DNA from: Nitrincola lacisaponensis
Lineage (GTDB): Bacteria > Pseudomonadota > Gammaproteobacteria > Pseudomonadales > Balneatricaceae
Direction: 5' to 3'
Assembly (NCBI RefSeq): GCF_000691225.1
Contig: NZ_JMSZ01000010.1
Coordinates: forward strand, 1 to 64,000
DNA length: 64,000 nt
How positions within the stretch are numbered: the first letter of the stretch is position 1; each line of letters opens with the position of its first letter. A model generated the notes under the pieces. It saw nothing but the letters and a program-made list of their open reading frames with translations. It made no database searches and had not been told where the DNA came from. Shown piece by piece: positions 52,596 through 62,111 of this stretch. The translations under genes and the position numbers were made by a program.

Positions 52596-53855
52596 ATGAA
52601 TCTATCAGAATTAAAACTTAAAAGTGTTCCAGACCTGCTGGAAATCGCCAACAGCATGGGCATTCAGAATATGGCCCGCTCACGCAAGCAGGATGTTATT
52701 TTTGCAATCCTGAAAAAACATGCTGTCAGCGGCGAAGATATATACGGCGATGGCGTCCTTGAAATTCTGCAGGATGGTTTCGGTTTTTTGCGTTCCGCCG
52801 ATTCTTCTTATCTGGCAGGACCGGATGATATTTACGTTTCACCCAGTCAGATACGCCGCTTTAACTTGCGTACAGGTGACACGATTGCCGGCAAGATTCG
52901 TCCCCCGAAAGATGGTGAACGCTATTTCGCCCTGCTGAAAGTCAGCGAAATCAATTTTGACCGTCCTGAAAATGCCAAAAACAAGATTCTGTTCGAAAAC
53001 CTGACGCCGCTGTTTGCGCAGTCACGTATGCGGATGGAAGTGGGTAACGGCAGCACCGAGGATATCACCGCACGCGTCATTGATCTGGTTTCCCCGATGG
53101 GTAAAGGCCAGCGTGCATTGATTGTCTCCCCGCCTAAAGCGGGTAAGACGCTGATGCTGCAGAATATTGCCAATAGCATTACGCGTAACAGTCCTGAGTG
53201 CTACCTGATCGTGCTGCTGATCGATGAGCGTCCAGAGGAAGTGACCGACATGCAGCGTACTGTACGCGGTGAAGTGGTTGCATCAACCTTTGATGAGCCG
53301 CCTTCGCGTCACGTGCAGGTTGCCGAAATGGTACTGGAAAAGGCCAAACGCCTGACAGAGCATAAAAAAGATGTCGTGATTCTGCTGGACTCCATTACCC
53401 GTCTGGCACGTGCCTACAATACGGTGATTCCATCGTCAGGCAAGGTGTTGACCGGTGGTGTGGATGCTCATGCACTGGAGCGCCCCAAGCGTTTCTTTGG
53501 TGCGGCACGTAACATTGAGGAAGGCGGCAGCTTGACGATTATTGCCACTGCATTGGTGGATACCGGCTCGAAAATGGATGAAGTCATCTATGAAGAGTTT
53601 AAGGGTACCGGTAATGCTGAAGTGCATCTGGATCGTCGTATTGCTGAAAAACGCGTGTTCCCGGCAATCAATATTCGCCGTTCCGGTACGCGTCGTGAAG
53701 ACCTGCTTACCACTGAAGATGAGTTACAGCGAATCTGGATTTTGCGTAAATTGCTGGATCCGATGGACGATTCAGCGGCGACTGAGTTTGTCATTGATAA
53801 GTTAAAAGACTTTAAAACCAATGATGAGTTTTTCCAGTCGATGAAACGTAAGTAA
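52596..53855 (+). CDS. rho: Transcription termination factor Rho
   Basis: 419 residues, as in E. coli. N-terminal helical and cold-shock-like RNA-binding domain about 1-130 ([15 protein letters not shown]), P-loop [11 protein letters not shown] near 178-188, Q-loop and R-loop segments, and [11 protein letters not shown]. Hexameric RNA-DNA helicase that ends transcription of untranslated RNA. The start agrees with the family N terminus MNLSELK, yet no Shine-Dalgarno is present. Follows trxA by 253 bp. A 13-bp hairpin follows the stop. Confidence 0.97.
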   Translation: MNLSELKLKSVPDLLEIANSMGIQNMARSRKQDVIFAILKKHAVSGEDIYGDGVLEILQDGFGFLRSADSSYLAGPDDIYVSPSQIRRFNLRTGDTIAGKIRPPKDGERYFALLKVSEINFDRPENAKNKILFENLTPLFAQSRMRMEVGNGSTEDITARVIDLVSPMGKGQRALIVSPPKAGKTLMLQNIANSITRNSPECYLIVLLIDERPEEVTDMQRTVRGEVVASTFDEPPSRHVQVAEMVLEKAKRLTEHKKDVVILLDSITRLARAYNTVIPSSGKVLTGGVDAHALERPKRFFGAARNIEEGGSLTIIATALVDTGSKMDEVIYEEFKGTGNAEVHLDRRIAEKRVFPAINIRRSGTRREDLLTTEDELQRIWILRKLLDPMDDSAATEFVIDKLKDFKTNDEFFQSMKRK

Positions 53856-53866
53856 GCGATCCATTC

Positions 53867-53901
53867 AAGGGCTTGAGGCGTAAAATCTGCCTCAAGCCCT
53901 T
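53867..53901 (+). terminator. Terminator of rho
   Basis: AAGGGCTTGAGGC (53867-53879) and GCCTCAAGCCCTT (53889-53901) form a perfect 13-bp stem with a 9-nt loop. Only three T follow the stem core, so some read-through to ubiD is likely. Confidence 0.7.
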
Positions 53902-53951
53902 TCATGATGAGCCTGCTATCATTGCAGTGCCTCAATGCCCGGTACCGAGTT

Positions 53952-55445
53952 ATGTCCACACCCAAGTATCAGGATTTACGCGACTTCATGCAGATGTTGG
54001 AGCGTCGCGGCCAACTCAAACGCATTACCCAGCCGGTCAGTCCGGTTCTGGAAATGACCGAAATCGCCGACCGTACCCTGCGTGCAGGTGGTCCGGCACT
54101 GTTATTTGAAAATCCGATTGGCTTTGATATCCCGGTTCTTGCGAACCTGTTTGGTACGCCAGAGCGTGTAGCGCTGGGAATGGGAGAAGAGTCTGTCAGT
54201 GCGTTGCGTGATGTCGGCAAGCTGCTGGCGCAATTAAAAGAGCCAGAGCCTCCCAAGGGCTTCAAGGATGCCTGGGAAAAACTTCCGGTATTCAAGCAAG
54301 TGCTCAATATGGGGCCGAAGCTGGTGAAATCAGCGCCTTGTCAGGCGGTGGTGCTGGAAGGTGATGCAGTGGATCTGTACCGCTTGCCCATCCAGACCTG
54401 CTGGCCAGGCGATGCGGGTCCACTGGTGACCTGGCCTCTGGTGATTACCCGGGGACCCAACAAGCCGCGCCAGAATTTGGGTATTTATCGTCAGCAGCTT
54501 ATTGGTCGTAACAAATTGATTATGCGCTGGCTGGCGCATCGGGGTGGCGCACTGGACTTCCGTGAGTGGAAACAGCAGTATCCCGGTCAGCCTTTCCCTG
54601 TTGCCGTGGCACTGGGTGCTGATCCTGCTACCATCCTCGGTGCGGTGACTCCGGTTCCGGATACTCTGTCAGAGTATGCTTTTGCCGGTTTGCTGCGCGG
54701 TGGAAAGACCGAGCTGGTCAAGTGTCTTGGCAGTGATTTGCAGGTGCCTGCCAGTGCGGAGTTTATTCTGGAGGGTTACATTGACCCTGATGAAACAGCA
54801 GCGGAAGGCCCGTTTGGTGATCATACCGGCTATTACAACGAGGTCGATCACTTCCCGGTATTTACCGTGGAGCGCATTACGCACCGTAAAGATCCGATTT
54901 ATCACAGCACCTACACGGGTCGACCACCGGATGAACCCGCCGTTTTGGGTGTGGCTCTGAACGAGGTGTTTGTGCCGATTCTGCAAAAGCAGTTTCCGGA
55001 AATTGTCGATTTTTATCTGCCGCCTGAAGGCTGTTCCTACCGGTTAGCGGTAGTGACGATGAAGAAGCAATACCCCGGTCATGCCAAGCGGGTGATGCTG
55101 GGTGTCTGGTCCTTCCTGCGTCAGTTTATGTATACCAAGTTCGTGATTGTCTGTGACGAAGATGTGAATGCCCGTGACTGGCAGGATGTGATCTGGGCCA
55201 TGACAACCCGGATGGACCCGGCTCGTGACACGGTAATGATTGAAAATACACCGATAGACTATCTCGATTTTGCGTCACCCGTCTCAGGGCTTGGATCGAA
55301 AATGGGTCTGGATGCTACTAATAAGTGGCCGGGAGAGACGCAGCGCGAATGGGGTGAGCCGATCAGTATGTCGGATGAGGTCAAGGCTCGCGTGGATGAA
55401 TTATGGGAAAGCTTGGATATTTTCCCGGGAGGGAAGTGTGAATAG
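53952..55445 (+). CDS. ubiD: 4-hydroxy-3-polyprenylbenzoate decarboxylase UbiD
   Basis: Decarboxylates polyprenyl-4-hydroxybenzoate in ubiquinone synthesis, using prenylated FMN made by UbiX. 497 residues (E. coli 497). Family blocks [20 protein letters not shown], the substrate and cofactor region [26 protein letters not shown], and [12 protein letters not shown] with the metal and active-site Glu are present. I start at the ATG at 53952 with GAG just upstream; the open frame to 53904 crosses the terminator area. Its 3' end overlaps the fre start by 8 nt. Confidence 0.95.
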   Translation: MSTPKYQDLRDFMQMLERRGQLKRITQPVSPVLEMTEIADRTLRAGGPALLFENPIGFDIPVLANLFGTPERVALGMGEESVSALRDVGKLLAQLKEPEPPKGFKDAWEKLPVFKQVLNMGPKLVKSAPCQAVVLEGDAVDLYRLPIQTCWPGDAGPLVTWPLVITRGPNKPRQNLGIYRQQLIGRNKLIMRWLAHRGGALDFREWKQQYPGQPFPVAVALGADPATILGAVTPVPDTLSEYAFAGLLRGGKTELVKCLGSDLQVPASAEFILEGYIDPDETAAEGPFGDHTGYYNEVDHFPVFTVERITHRKDPIYHSTYTGRPPDEPAVLGVALNEVFVPILQKQFPEIVDFYLPPEGCSYRLAVVTMKKQYPGHAKRVMLGVWSFLRQFMYTKFVIVCDEDVNARDWQDVIWAMTTRMDPARDTVMIENTPIDYLDFASPVSGLGSKMGLDATNKWPGETQREWGEPISMSDEVKARVDELWESLDIFPGGKCE

Positions 55446-56178
55446 ATACAGGCTGCGTTTGATCAGCAGCGAACGATTGAACCGTGATGTATATCGGGTG
55501 CGTCTGGACTATGCTGCGCTTGCAGCCGAGGGCGTCAGCTTTAAAGCCGGACAGTATCTGGAGCTGTTCCTGCCAGACGGGCGCAGTGCTTATTTCTCGA
55601 TAGCTTCAGCGCCTGAGGCAAGCGCATTTCTGGAGTTGCATATCCGCGAAATGCCGGAAAGCGATTTGAATCGTGCGCTGATGTTGCATCTGCAACAGGC
55701 CGATTCCATAGAGCTTTGTATGGCGATGGGCCAGTGTCATCTGGTTGCTGAAGAGCTGGCGACGGGACAGGTATTATGTTTTGTCGCGGGCAGTACCGGA
55801 TTTGCACAGATTAAAAGTATGGTTGAGCACTTGCTGCATTGTGGTGCTACTCAGCCGATGCGCTTTTACTGGGGGGCGCGGGAAGCGGATGATCTGTATC
55901 TGGATGCACTGGCGCGCCAATGGGCGGCAGATTATCCGAACTTTGAATACATTCCGATTATATCCGGCGATGATGTCGACGCAGTGGATGAGCAGAACTC
56001 CTTGCCTGCCAGGGTTGCACGGGATCTGACCCAGCCTGCGGAGGTCCGCGTCTATGCCTGTGGGTCACCGGGTATGGTGTATGCGTTAGTGGATGCACTG
56101 GAAGCGTGTGGTGTCAGTGAGAGGCAAATACATGCGGATGTATTTGCCTATGCACCAAGACCTGTTCGTCAGGCTTGA
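55438..56178 (+). CDS. fre: NAD(P)H-flavin reductase Fre
   Basis: 246 residues. FNR-like fold: flavin-binding domain about 1-105 with AYFSIASAP as the R-x-Y-S type motif (the arginine is alanine here), and an NAD domain with [18 protein letters not shown] and [10 protein letters not shown]. Reduces free flavins for use by other enzymes. The start is a GTG at 55438, with GGAGGG 4 nt upstream, which overlaps ubiD by 8 nt; no ATG fits. The ubiD-fre pair is also found in E. coli. Confidence 0.9.
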   Translation: MNRYRLRLISSERLNRDVYRVRLDYAALAAEGVSFKAGQYLELFLPDGRSAYFSIASAPEASAFLELHIREMPESDLNRALMLHLQQADSIELCMAMGQCHLVAEELATGQVLCFVAGSTGFAQIKSMVEHLLHCGATQPMRFYWGAREADDLYLDALARQWAADYPNFEYIPIISGDDVDAVDEQNSLPARVARDLTQPAEVRVYACGSPGMVYALVDALEACGVSERQIHADVFAYAPRPVRQA

Positions 56179-56189
56179 ATCATCGATCT

Positions 56190-56218
56190 GCCTGTGTCAG
56201 CCCTCAGATGACACAGGC
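56190..56218. terminator. Bidirectional terminator between fre and hemY
   Basis: GCCTGTGTCA (56190-56199) and TGACACAGGC (56209-56218) form a perfect 10-bp stem with a 9-nt loop, followed by TTTCCC. Confidence 0.75.
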
Positions 56219-56247
56219 TTTCCCGCAAAGGCTTAATCTTTCCCGTC

Positions 56248-57507
56248 TTACTCTGCCGCGTTAAGCGCAGGCTGAGGTGTTGGCAGATTTGGCAGCCCTT
56301 CTGTCATTTGCCGGAAGGTTTGATCCCTTACCTGCGTTGCCCGCTCTGGCTGCTCCAGCTGCTCCAGCAATCGTGCTAGTTCTCCGCAGACCTGCAAATT
56401 GGCTTCAATTTCCAGGCTGCGTTCATAAAAGCCAACCGCTTCACTCCACAGGCTGCACTGCGCTGCCAGGCGAGCCAGGGTCAGATAAAGACCTGGACTT
56501 TGCTCATGCTGGCTAAGCCAGTGCTGTGCTTGCTGATACAGCTTGCGTGGCTTGTCGCTTTTCAGCAGGCCATAGAGAGGTGCCAGTGTCTCGCTCCAGC
56601 GCTGCTCAAGACGTTGTCTGAGTAAGGTTTCTGCGGGCTTATAGCCCTGGACCGCCATCAGTTGGTCCACATACTCGGCAACCACTTCATCATAGCGCGA
56701 CGCTGTTTCGGGGAAAGTGACCCACAGGCTTTGCAGGTGACGCACCTGCTGCTCGGGCTCCAGGGGAGCGCCTGCTGCAGGTATGCGCTGTTTTTTTAAC
56801 AGATGCAACAGGGTTTCCTGTTCCAGTCGTGCCAGTCGGTCTGCGGTCATGACCTTATTGCGGCGTAGCTGTGGCAGAATATCGGCTATGCCTTGCCAGT
56901 CATGCAGTTGACTGCAGACCTCTACCAGCAGGTTCAGGATCTGCTTGTTGTTGGGTTGCTTGCGTCTCAGTTTCAACAGATTAGCCAGGGCGGCTTCAAG
57001 CTGGCCCCGGGAGACCTGAATCTGAGCCTGGGTCAGGCTGATCGCCAGGCTGGCTTCAGGCATCGCCTGTTGCGCTTTTTTCAGCAGATCATCAGCACCT
57101 GTGGCATCACCGTTTTCCTGAGCGGCCTTGGCTGCTGCGATCAGGTTAATGATGGGCATATCGGCATCTGCGGCTGAGCGGGTTAACGTACGTTGTGCTT
57201 TTTGCCAGTCGCCTTCAGATAGTGCGAGCAGTCCCTGCAGTGTTTTCTTGCGTGCACTGCGTTGCCGGCTGGCTGAGCGCCAAAGCCGGAAGCGACCGCC
57301 AGGCAGGCGCAGATTGAATAACAGGTTTAGCATCAGGTGTAGCAGAATAAAGGCCAGTAATACACCGACAATAAACACCCACAGCGTGGTTTCGACAGTG
57401 GTGTAATTGTAGGCCAGCAGTACATAGCCAGCGTCAGTGACCATCATCTGGCCAGCCCAGGCGCCGACAACCAGTGTCAGCAGCAGCAATAGGAACAGTC
57501 GCTTCAT
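56248..57507 (-). CDS. hemY: HemY, TPR-type inner-membrane protein of the heme operon
   Basis: 419 residues. Two N-terminal membrane helices (about 3-22 and 40-63), then a cytoplasmic or periplasmic run of TPR-like helices about 95-400. This is the proteobacterial HemY_N family, not the protoporphyrinogen oxidase also called HemY. Its exact job in heme synthesis is not settled; it travels with hemC-hemD-hemX. The start overlaps the hemX stop by four bases. Last gene of the operon before a terminator. Confidence 0.88.
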   Translation of the reverse strand: MKRLFLLLLLTLVVGAWAGQMMVTDAGYVLLAYNYTTVETTLWVFIVGVLLAFILLHLMLNLLFNLRLPGGRFRLWRSASRQRSARKKTLQGLLALSEGDWQKAQRTLTRSAADADMPIINLIAAAKAAQENGDATGADDLLKKAQQAMPEASLAISLTQAQIQVSRGQLEAALANLLKLRRKQPNNKQILNLLVEVCSQLHDWQGIADILPQLRRNKVMTADRLARLEQETLLHLLKKQRIPAAGAPLEPEQQVRHLQSLWVTFPETASRYDEVVAEYVDQLMAVQGYKPAETLLRQRLEQRWSETLAPLYGLLKSDKPRKLYQQAQHWLSQHEQSPGLYLTLARLAAQCSLWSEAVGFYERSLEIEANLQVCGELARLLEQLEQPERATQVRDQTFRQMTEGLPNLPTPQPALNAAE

Positions 57508-58769
57508 CCCTGACCTCCTTCACGCTTCAGGCGGCGGAGTTCATTGATATGGATCTGCAGTGCTTCCAGTGACGCGGCTACGGAGGGAACTTCAGGGGCA
57601 ACGTTGACCTGTTTCAGCTCTGCGATGCCCTGCAGCAGCGCCTGGGTCGTCGCATCCTTGGCTTCAAAGTAGTCCTGAATCCACTGATGTGCCTTTGTCA
57701 GGCTGGCATCATAGGCTCCCTGTCTGCGCTGTAACAAGGCATGTTGTGCCTGCTCCAGCATCAAATGCAGATTTTGCTGCAGATAATAACTCTGTTCCGG
57801 CGACAGTAGCGGTTCGACAGGTTCATCGCGGTGCTGAATGATAACCAGCTGTTCCAGTTTACCTAAAGCACCTGACAGGGCTTCGCGTGCGCCGGCTCCC
57901 CAGGTTTCGCGAACTGCTTCAGGGGTGATCTCTTCCAGCAGGTCGGGCAGTCTGTGGCGTTCAGTGACTGGAATCATGCGCAGATTGACAACCTGGCTGT
58001 TCAGTGCGCTCAGTCGCAGGAACACACCTTCGGTGTCGACCCGGGGGATGGCTTCCAGTGCAGAGATGTCCTTCGCCAGAGCTTCGCGGACCTGATAGAG
58101 GGCAACATCATCGGCTTTATGCAGCACTTCGTCGGCTGCACGCAGCAGTGCCAGAGCACCAGCTGCGCTTTGTTCCATCAAAATACGCTGGTTGGCCAGC
58201 CGCAGCAGGTATTCGGCTTCGGCCAGTAACCAGTCTTTTTCAGAAATCATTTGCTGTGCCTGAACCTGGCGAATGCTCTGGGTCAATCGCTCTTGCAGGC
58301 TATCAATATTACGCTGACCCGCTGCAGTCTGTTCCTTGAGCTGGCCGAGTTGCTGGTTGACGCTGGCGGCCTGCTCGCTGACTGTGGCAACTGTGCGGGC
58401 AACATCACTGGCATTACTGGCCAGTCGGCTCTCTATCTCGGCGCTCAGTGTGACGGTCTGCTGTTGCAGTTGTTGTTGCTGCATGAACAGGTAACCGGAG
58501 ACACCGATAGCAGCCAGGGCAACGACCAGAGCAATGCGTCCGGGCCAGACTGATGGTTGAGCGTCAGTAGTTTTGGTCGTGGGCTGAGAAGAGGCGGCTT
58601 CCCGGGTCTCAGGCTGTTCGGGTTGCGTCTCCGCGGTGGCAGAGGTTGTGTCGGAGACGGGGTCAGTCGTGTCTGCCGGGCTGTGTGCCTGAACGTCGGC
58701 GCTATCAGTCTGAGAGGTTGAGGTGTCGGTATTATTGTTTGAGTCGTGCTTGTCAGATCTGTTTGTCAT
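57504..58769 (-). CDS. hemX: HemX membrane protein
   Basis: 421 residues. A low-complexity N terminus rich in Thr, Ser, Asp and Gln (about 1-75), one membrane helix about 80-100 (IALVVALAAIGVSGYLFM), and a long helical, coiled-coil C-terminal part. HemX is often labelled uroporphyrinogen-III methyltransferase, but the SAM domain is absent; it is better seen as an accessory protein of the heme operon. I use the ATG at 58769, which overlaps the end of hemD by 17 nt; an upstream start (58838) would place a non-family sequence in front. Confidence 0.87.
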   Translation of the reverse strand: MTNRSDKHDSNNNTDTSTSQTDSADVQAHSPADTTDPVSDTTSATAETQPEQPETREAASSQPTTKTTDAQPSVWPGRIALVVALAAIGVSGYLFMQQQQLQQQTVTLSAEIESRLASNASDVARTVATVSEQAASVNQQLGQLKEQTAAGQRNIDSLQERLTQSIRQVQAQQMISEKDWLLAEAEYLLRLANQRILMEQSAAGALALLRAADEVLHKADDVALYQVREALAKDISALEAIPRVDTEGVFLRLSALNSQVVNLRMIPVTERHRLPDLLEEITPEAVRETWGAGAREALSGALGKLEQLVIIQHRDEPVEPLLSPEQSYYLQQNLHLMLEQAQHALLQRRQGAYDASLTKAHQWIQDYFEAKDATTQALLQGIAELKQVNVAPEVPSVAASLEALQIHINELRRLKREGGQG

Positions 58770-59574
58770 GCCAGCTGTTCCAATCCATTTCCGGGAGAAT
58801 GGCCCGGACCATTGAGTAGTCATCCGGTCCTGAAGCAACCTTGATCTGCTGATATCCCAGATTTTCTGCGATCTGTGCGATACGCTTACTGGGAACCACT
58901 AACAGCGTGTGGTACAAGGTTTGAAACCGGCCTGCCAAATGGCCAGAGATCAAGGTCTGCAGATTGGTCAGTCCTTCACCACTGGTAATCAGTAAAGCTG
59001 ACGGTGCTGCATCCACAAGTTTCTGTTTCAACGTTTGTTCAGAATAACTGGGGCAGCGGCGATAGTAAACCGTACCATAGTCAACCTTGGCGCCGCGTGC
59101 AGTGAGAGTATCGCGCATCAGATCCCGACCACCGTCACCGCGCAGAATCAGAATGCGCTGATCCTCTACCTGTTGCATCTGCGGTGTCGCCAGCAGGGTT
59201 TCAGAATCATAGCCGTCGGCACAGCACCAGGCATCGAATCCCAGTGCTTGAAGCTGTTGGGTTGTTTGCTGTCCAATGCCGATCCAGTCAATGCCGACAG
59301 GGCGTTGTGGCCAGTAGTCATCGATTTTTTCTGCGCCCAGGCGCGCGGCATTGGGGCTGACAAAGATCACCTTGGCATAGAGATCCAGGTCCAGCAGGCA
59401 GTGTTTTAATGCGCTATACAGCTCTGAGTCATCGGTTACGGCTTCGAGGTAGAGCAGTGGCAGGCTGATGGCGGTGCCACCCAGTGATTCAATCAGCTGG
59501 CATTGAGCGACATTCTGGTCGCCCGGGCGGGTGACCAGAATTGATTGGCCCTGCAGTGGTCCCTGAACTGCCAT
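58753..59574 (-). CDS. hemD: Uroporphyrinogen-III synthase
   Basis: Cyclises hydroxymethylbilane with inversion of ring D. 273 residues. HemD sequences vary, but ILVTRPGDQN at the start, VIFVSPNAARLG, the GDGGRD segment and ALLITSGEGLTNL fit the two-domain fold. It lies 4 nt after hemC and overlaps hemX, so synthesis is likely coupled through the operon. Confidence 0.92.
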   Translation of the reverse strand: MAVQGPLQGQSILVTRPGDQNVAQCQLIESLGGTAISLPLLYLEAVTDDSELYSALKHCLLDLDLYAKVIFVSPNAARLGAEKIDDYWPQRPVGIDWIGIGQQTTQQLQALGFDAWCCADGYDSETLLATPQMQQVEDQRILILRGDGGRDLMRDTLTARGAKVDYGTVYYRRCPSYSEQTLKQKLVDAAPSALLITSGEGLTNLQTLISGHLAGRFQTLYHTLLVVPSKRIAQIAENLGYQQIKVASGPDDYSMVRAILPEMDWNSWHDKQI

Positions 59575-59578
59575 GATA

Positions 59579-60514
59579 TTAACCCCGTTCGCTGTAGACC
59601 TGCTTTAAAATGCGATCGGCACCTGCTGCCAGCAGGCGTTCGGCCAGCGTGATGCCCAGTGCTTCAGCCTGATCAGTCGGACCACTGATTTCGTCCCGCA
59701 GTACCTGGCTGCCATCCGGCAGGCCGACCAGGCCGCGCAGCCAGAGCTGATTATTGGGCATGAGCTCGGCATAGCAGCCGATCGGAACCTGACAGCCACC
59801 TTCCAGACGCCGGTTCATGGCTCTTTCCGCCAGAACACGACTGGCAGTTTCTGCATGGTGCAAGGGTGCCAGGAGTGCCATCAGCTCCGTATCATCACTA
59901 CGGCATTCAATACCGACAGCACCCTGGCCTCCGGCAGGCAGGCATTCTTCCGGTGGGATTTCACGGCGAATGCGGGCATCCAGTTTCAGGCGCAACAGGC
60001 CCGCAGTGGCCAGAATGATGGCATCAAACTCTCCGGCATCAAGTTTGCCCAGACGTGTCTGGACGTTACCGCGCAGACTGCTGACTTTCAGGTCTGGGCG
60101 ACGTTCACGCACCTGTACCTCGCGGCGTAATGAAGAGGTGCCGACATGGGCGCCCTGTGGCAGGTCATCGAGTGAGTCATAGTGGTTGCTGACAAAGGCA
60201 TCGGTGGGGCGCTCTCGGGGGCAGATTACTGCCAGGCCCAGTCCCTCAGGAAACTCCATTGGAACATCTTTCATGGAGTGCACAGCGATGTCAGCGCGGT
60301 TTTCCAGCATGGCGGTTTCCAGTTCTTTTACAAACAGACCCTTGCCGCCTATTTTCGCCAGGGGGGTATCCAGTATCTTGTCGCCCTGCGTCACCATGGT
60401 CACCAGCTCTACCTGTATACCCGGATGATGGGCTTCCAGCTCGGCTTTCACATATTCTGCTTGCCAAAGCGCCAGCAGGCTGCGACGTGTTGCGATACGG
60501 ATGGTTCTGCTCAT
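59579..60514 (-). CDS. hemC: Hydroxymethylbilane synthase (porphobilinogen deaminase)
   Basis: Joins four porphobilinogen units. 311 residues. The N terminus [18 protein letters not shown], the active-site [21 protein letters not shown] and the dipyrromethane-binding cysteine in [10 protein letters not shown] near residue 244 are all conserved. I start at the ATG at 60514 with AGGA 9 nt upstream; the longer frame to 60592 crosses the promoter. First gene of hemC-hemD-hemX-hemY; divergent from argH, without the algZ-algR genes that lie between in Pseudomonas. Confidence 0.96.
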   Translation of the reverse strand: MSRTIRIATRRSLLALWQAEYVKAELEAHHPGIQVELVTMVTQGDKILDTPLAKIGGKGLFVKELETAMLENRADIAVHSMKDVPMEFPEGLGLAVICPRERPTDAFVSNHYDSLDDLPQGAHVGTSSLRREVQVRERRPDLKVSSLRGNVQTRLGKLDAGEFDAIILATAGLLRLKLDARIRREIPPEECLPAGGQGAVGIECRSDDTELMALLAPLHHAETASRVLAERAMNRRLEGGCQVPIGCYAELMPNNQLWLRGLVGLPDGSQVLRDEISGPTDQAEALGITLAERLLAAGADRILKQVYSERG

Positions 60515-60555
60515 AATGGAGTCCTGTTGCCCTGAGTGCCAAAATTCAGCCACGA

Positions 60556-60564
60556 ATTGTAGCA
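60556..60564 (-). promoter_or_regulatory. hemC extended -10
   Basis: On the minus strand TGCTACAAT (TGn plus TACAAT, five of six), 42 bp before the hemC ATG. A weak TATTGT lies 17 bp upstream. Confidence 0.5.
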
Positions 60565-60611
60565 GATTAACCTGCCGGACAATAAACCACACGCCATTGT
60601 GCGGCCAAGAT

Positions 60612-60620
60612 TGCTATAAT
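60612..60620 (+). promoter_or_regulatory. argH extended -10
   Basis: TGCTATAAT is a perfect extended -10, 45 bp before the argH ATG. The -35 is poor, as is usual with this class. Confidence 0.65.
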
Positions 60621-60664
60621 GGTCGCATTTTTAGTCAGCATGCCAGTTCATGGAGAGTCATATT

Positions 60665-62065
60665 ATGAGCAACAAGACCAATCAGCAGTGGGGCGGGCGG
60701 TTCTCAGAGCCGACAGATGCCTTTGTTGCCCGCTTTACCGCATCAGTGGATTTCGACAAGCGTTTGTATAAACAGGATATTCAGGGATCGGTTGCTCATG
60801 CACGCATGCTGACACGTGTAGGGGTGCTGTCCCAGTCTGAATGTGATGATATTGTGCGTGGTCTGGGTGAAATCCGGGTTCAGATTGAGCGCGGTGAGTT
60901 CGAGTGGTCTGTGGCACTGGAAGATGTGCACATGAATATCGAGGCTGCCTTGACGCAGAAGATCGGTATCACCGGGAAAAAGCTGCACACGGGGCGTTCG
61001 CGCAATGATCAGGTGGCGACTGATATCCGGTTGTATCTGCGTGATGAAACCGACCTGATTCTGGATGAAATTTCACGTTTGCAACAGGGGTTGCTGGATC
61101 TGGCAGAACAGGAAGCCGAGACAGTCATGCCAGGCTTTACCCATTTGCAAACGGCCCAACCGGTGACTTTTGGTCATCATTTAATGGCCTGGTTCGAGAT
61201 GCTCAGCCGTGACTATGAGCGCTTTGTCGATACACGCAAGCGCATCAATGTCATGCCACTGGGAGCAGCGGCACTGGCCGGTACAACCTATCCGATTGAT
61301 CGTCACTATACGGCCGAGCTGCTGCAGTTCTCGGCCCCTGCAGGTAATTCGCTGGATGCCGTATCGGATCGTGACTTTGCCATTGAGTTCTGTGCCGCTT
61401 CCAGTCTGTTGCTGATGCACCTGACGCGGATGTCAGAGGAGCTGGTGCTCTGGGCGTCAGCGCAGTTCAATTTTGTTAATTTGCCGGATCGCTTCTGCAC
61501 CGGTTCTTCCATTATGCCGCAAAAGAAAAATCCGGATGTGCCGGAACTGGTGCGTGGTAAAAGTGGCCGGGTCTACGGACACCTGTTTTCACTGCTGACT
61601 CTGATGAAGTCTCAGCCGCTTGCCTATAACAAGGATAATCAGGAAGACAAAGAGCCGCTGTTTGATACAGTGGATACCGTCAAGGGGTGTCTGCGGGCGT
61701 TCGCTGACATGGTGCCTGCACTGGAGGCGCGCCGTGATGTGATGCGTGAGGCGGCACTGCGTGGCTTCTCGACAGCAACCGATCTGGCTGATTACCTGGT
61801 GCGCAAAGGCGTAGCGTTCCGTGATGCGCATGAGATTGTCGGCTTGTCCGTTGCCTATGGTATCCGTACCGGTCAGGATCTGGGGCAGATGACCCTGGAC
61901 GAGCTGCGTCAGTTCTCTGAGGTGATTGAAGCAGATGTATTTGAAGTACTGACGCTGGAAGGCTCTGTCTCTGCACGTGATCATATCGGTGGAACCGCTC
62001 CTGCCCAGGTTCGCCATGCAGTGGCTGCCGGGCGCCAGCTGTTGCTTAGTCGCCAGGCCGGTTAA
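60665..62065 (+). CDS. argH: Argininosuccinate lyase
   Basis: Last step of arginine synthesis, argininosuccinate to arginine and fumarate. 466 residues. Starts [20 protein letters not shown]; contains [13 protein letters not shown], the catalytic histidine in [12 protein letters not shown] and the superfamily signature [18 protein letters not shown] lies 7 nt before the ATG at 60665. Divergent from hemC. A GC-rich hairpin separates it from the chemoreceptor gene. Confidence 0.96.
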   Translation: MSNKTNQQWGGRFSEPTDAFVARFTASVDFDKRLYKQDIQGSVAHARMLTRVGVLSQSECDDIVRGLGEIRVQIERGEFEWSVALEDVHMNIEAALTQKIGITGKKLHTGRSRNDQVATDIRLYLRDETDLILDEISRLQQGLLDLAEQEAETVMPGFTHLQTAQPVTFGHHLMAWFEMLSRDYERFVDTRKRINVMPLGAAALAGTTYPIDRHYTAELLQFSAPAGNSLDAVSDRDFAIEFCAASSLLLMHLTRMSEELVLWASAQFNFVNLPDRFCTGSSIMPQKKNPDVPELVRGKSGRVYGHLFSLLTLMKSQPLAYNKDNQEDKEPLFDTVDTVKGCLRAFADMVPALEARRDVMREAALRGFSTATDLADYLVRKGVAFRDAHEIVGLSVAYGIRTGQDLGQMTLDELRQFSEVIEADVFEVLTLEGSVSARDHIGGTAPAQVRHAVAAGRQLLLSRQAG

Positions 62066-62079
62066 GGGTCTGCACGAGG

Positions 62080-62107
62080 TCAGGGGGCGGTGGTTTTTCC
62101 GCCCCCT
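62080..62107. terminator. Hairpin between argH and the second chemoreceptor gene
   Basis: CAGGGGGCGG (62080-62089) and CCGCCCCCTG (62098-62107) form a perfect 10-bp GC-rich stem with an 8-nt loop. T tails are lacking outside the stem, so it may act as a bidirectional block with imperfect release. Confidence 0.6.
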
Positions 62108-62111
62108 GGCT

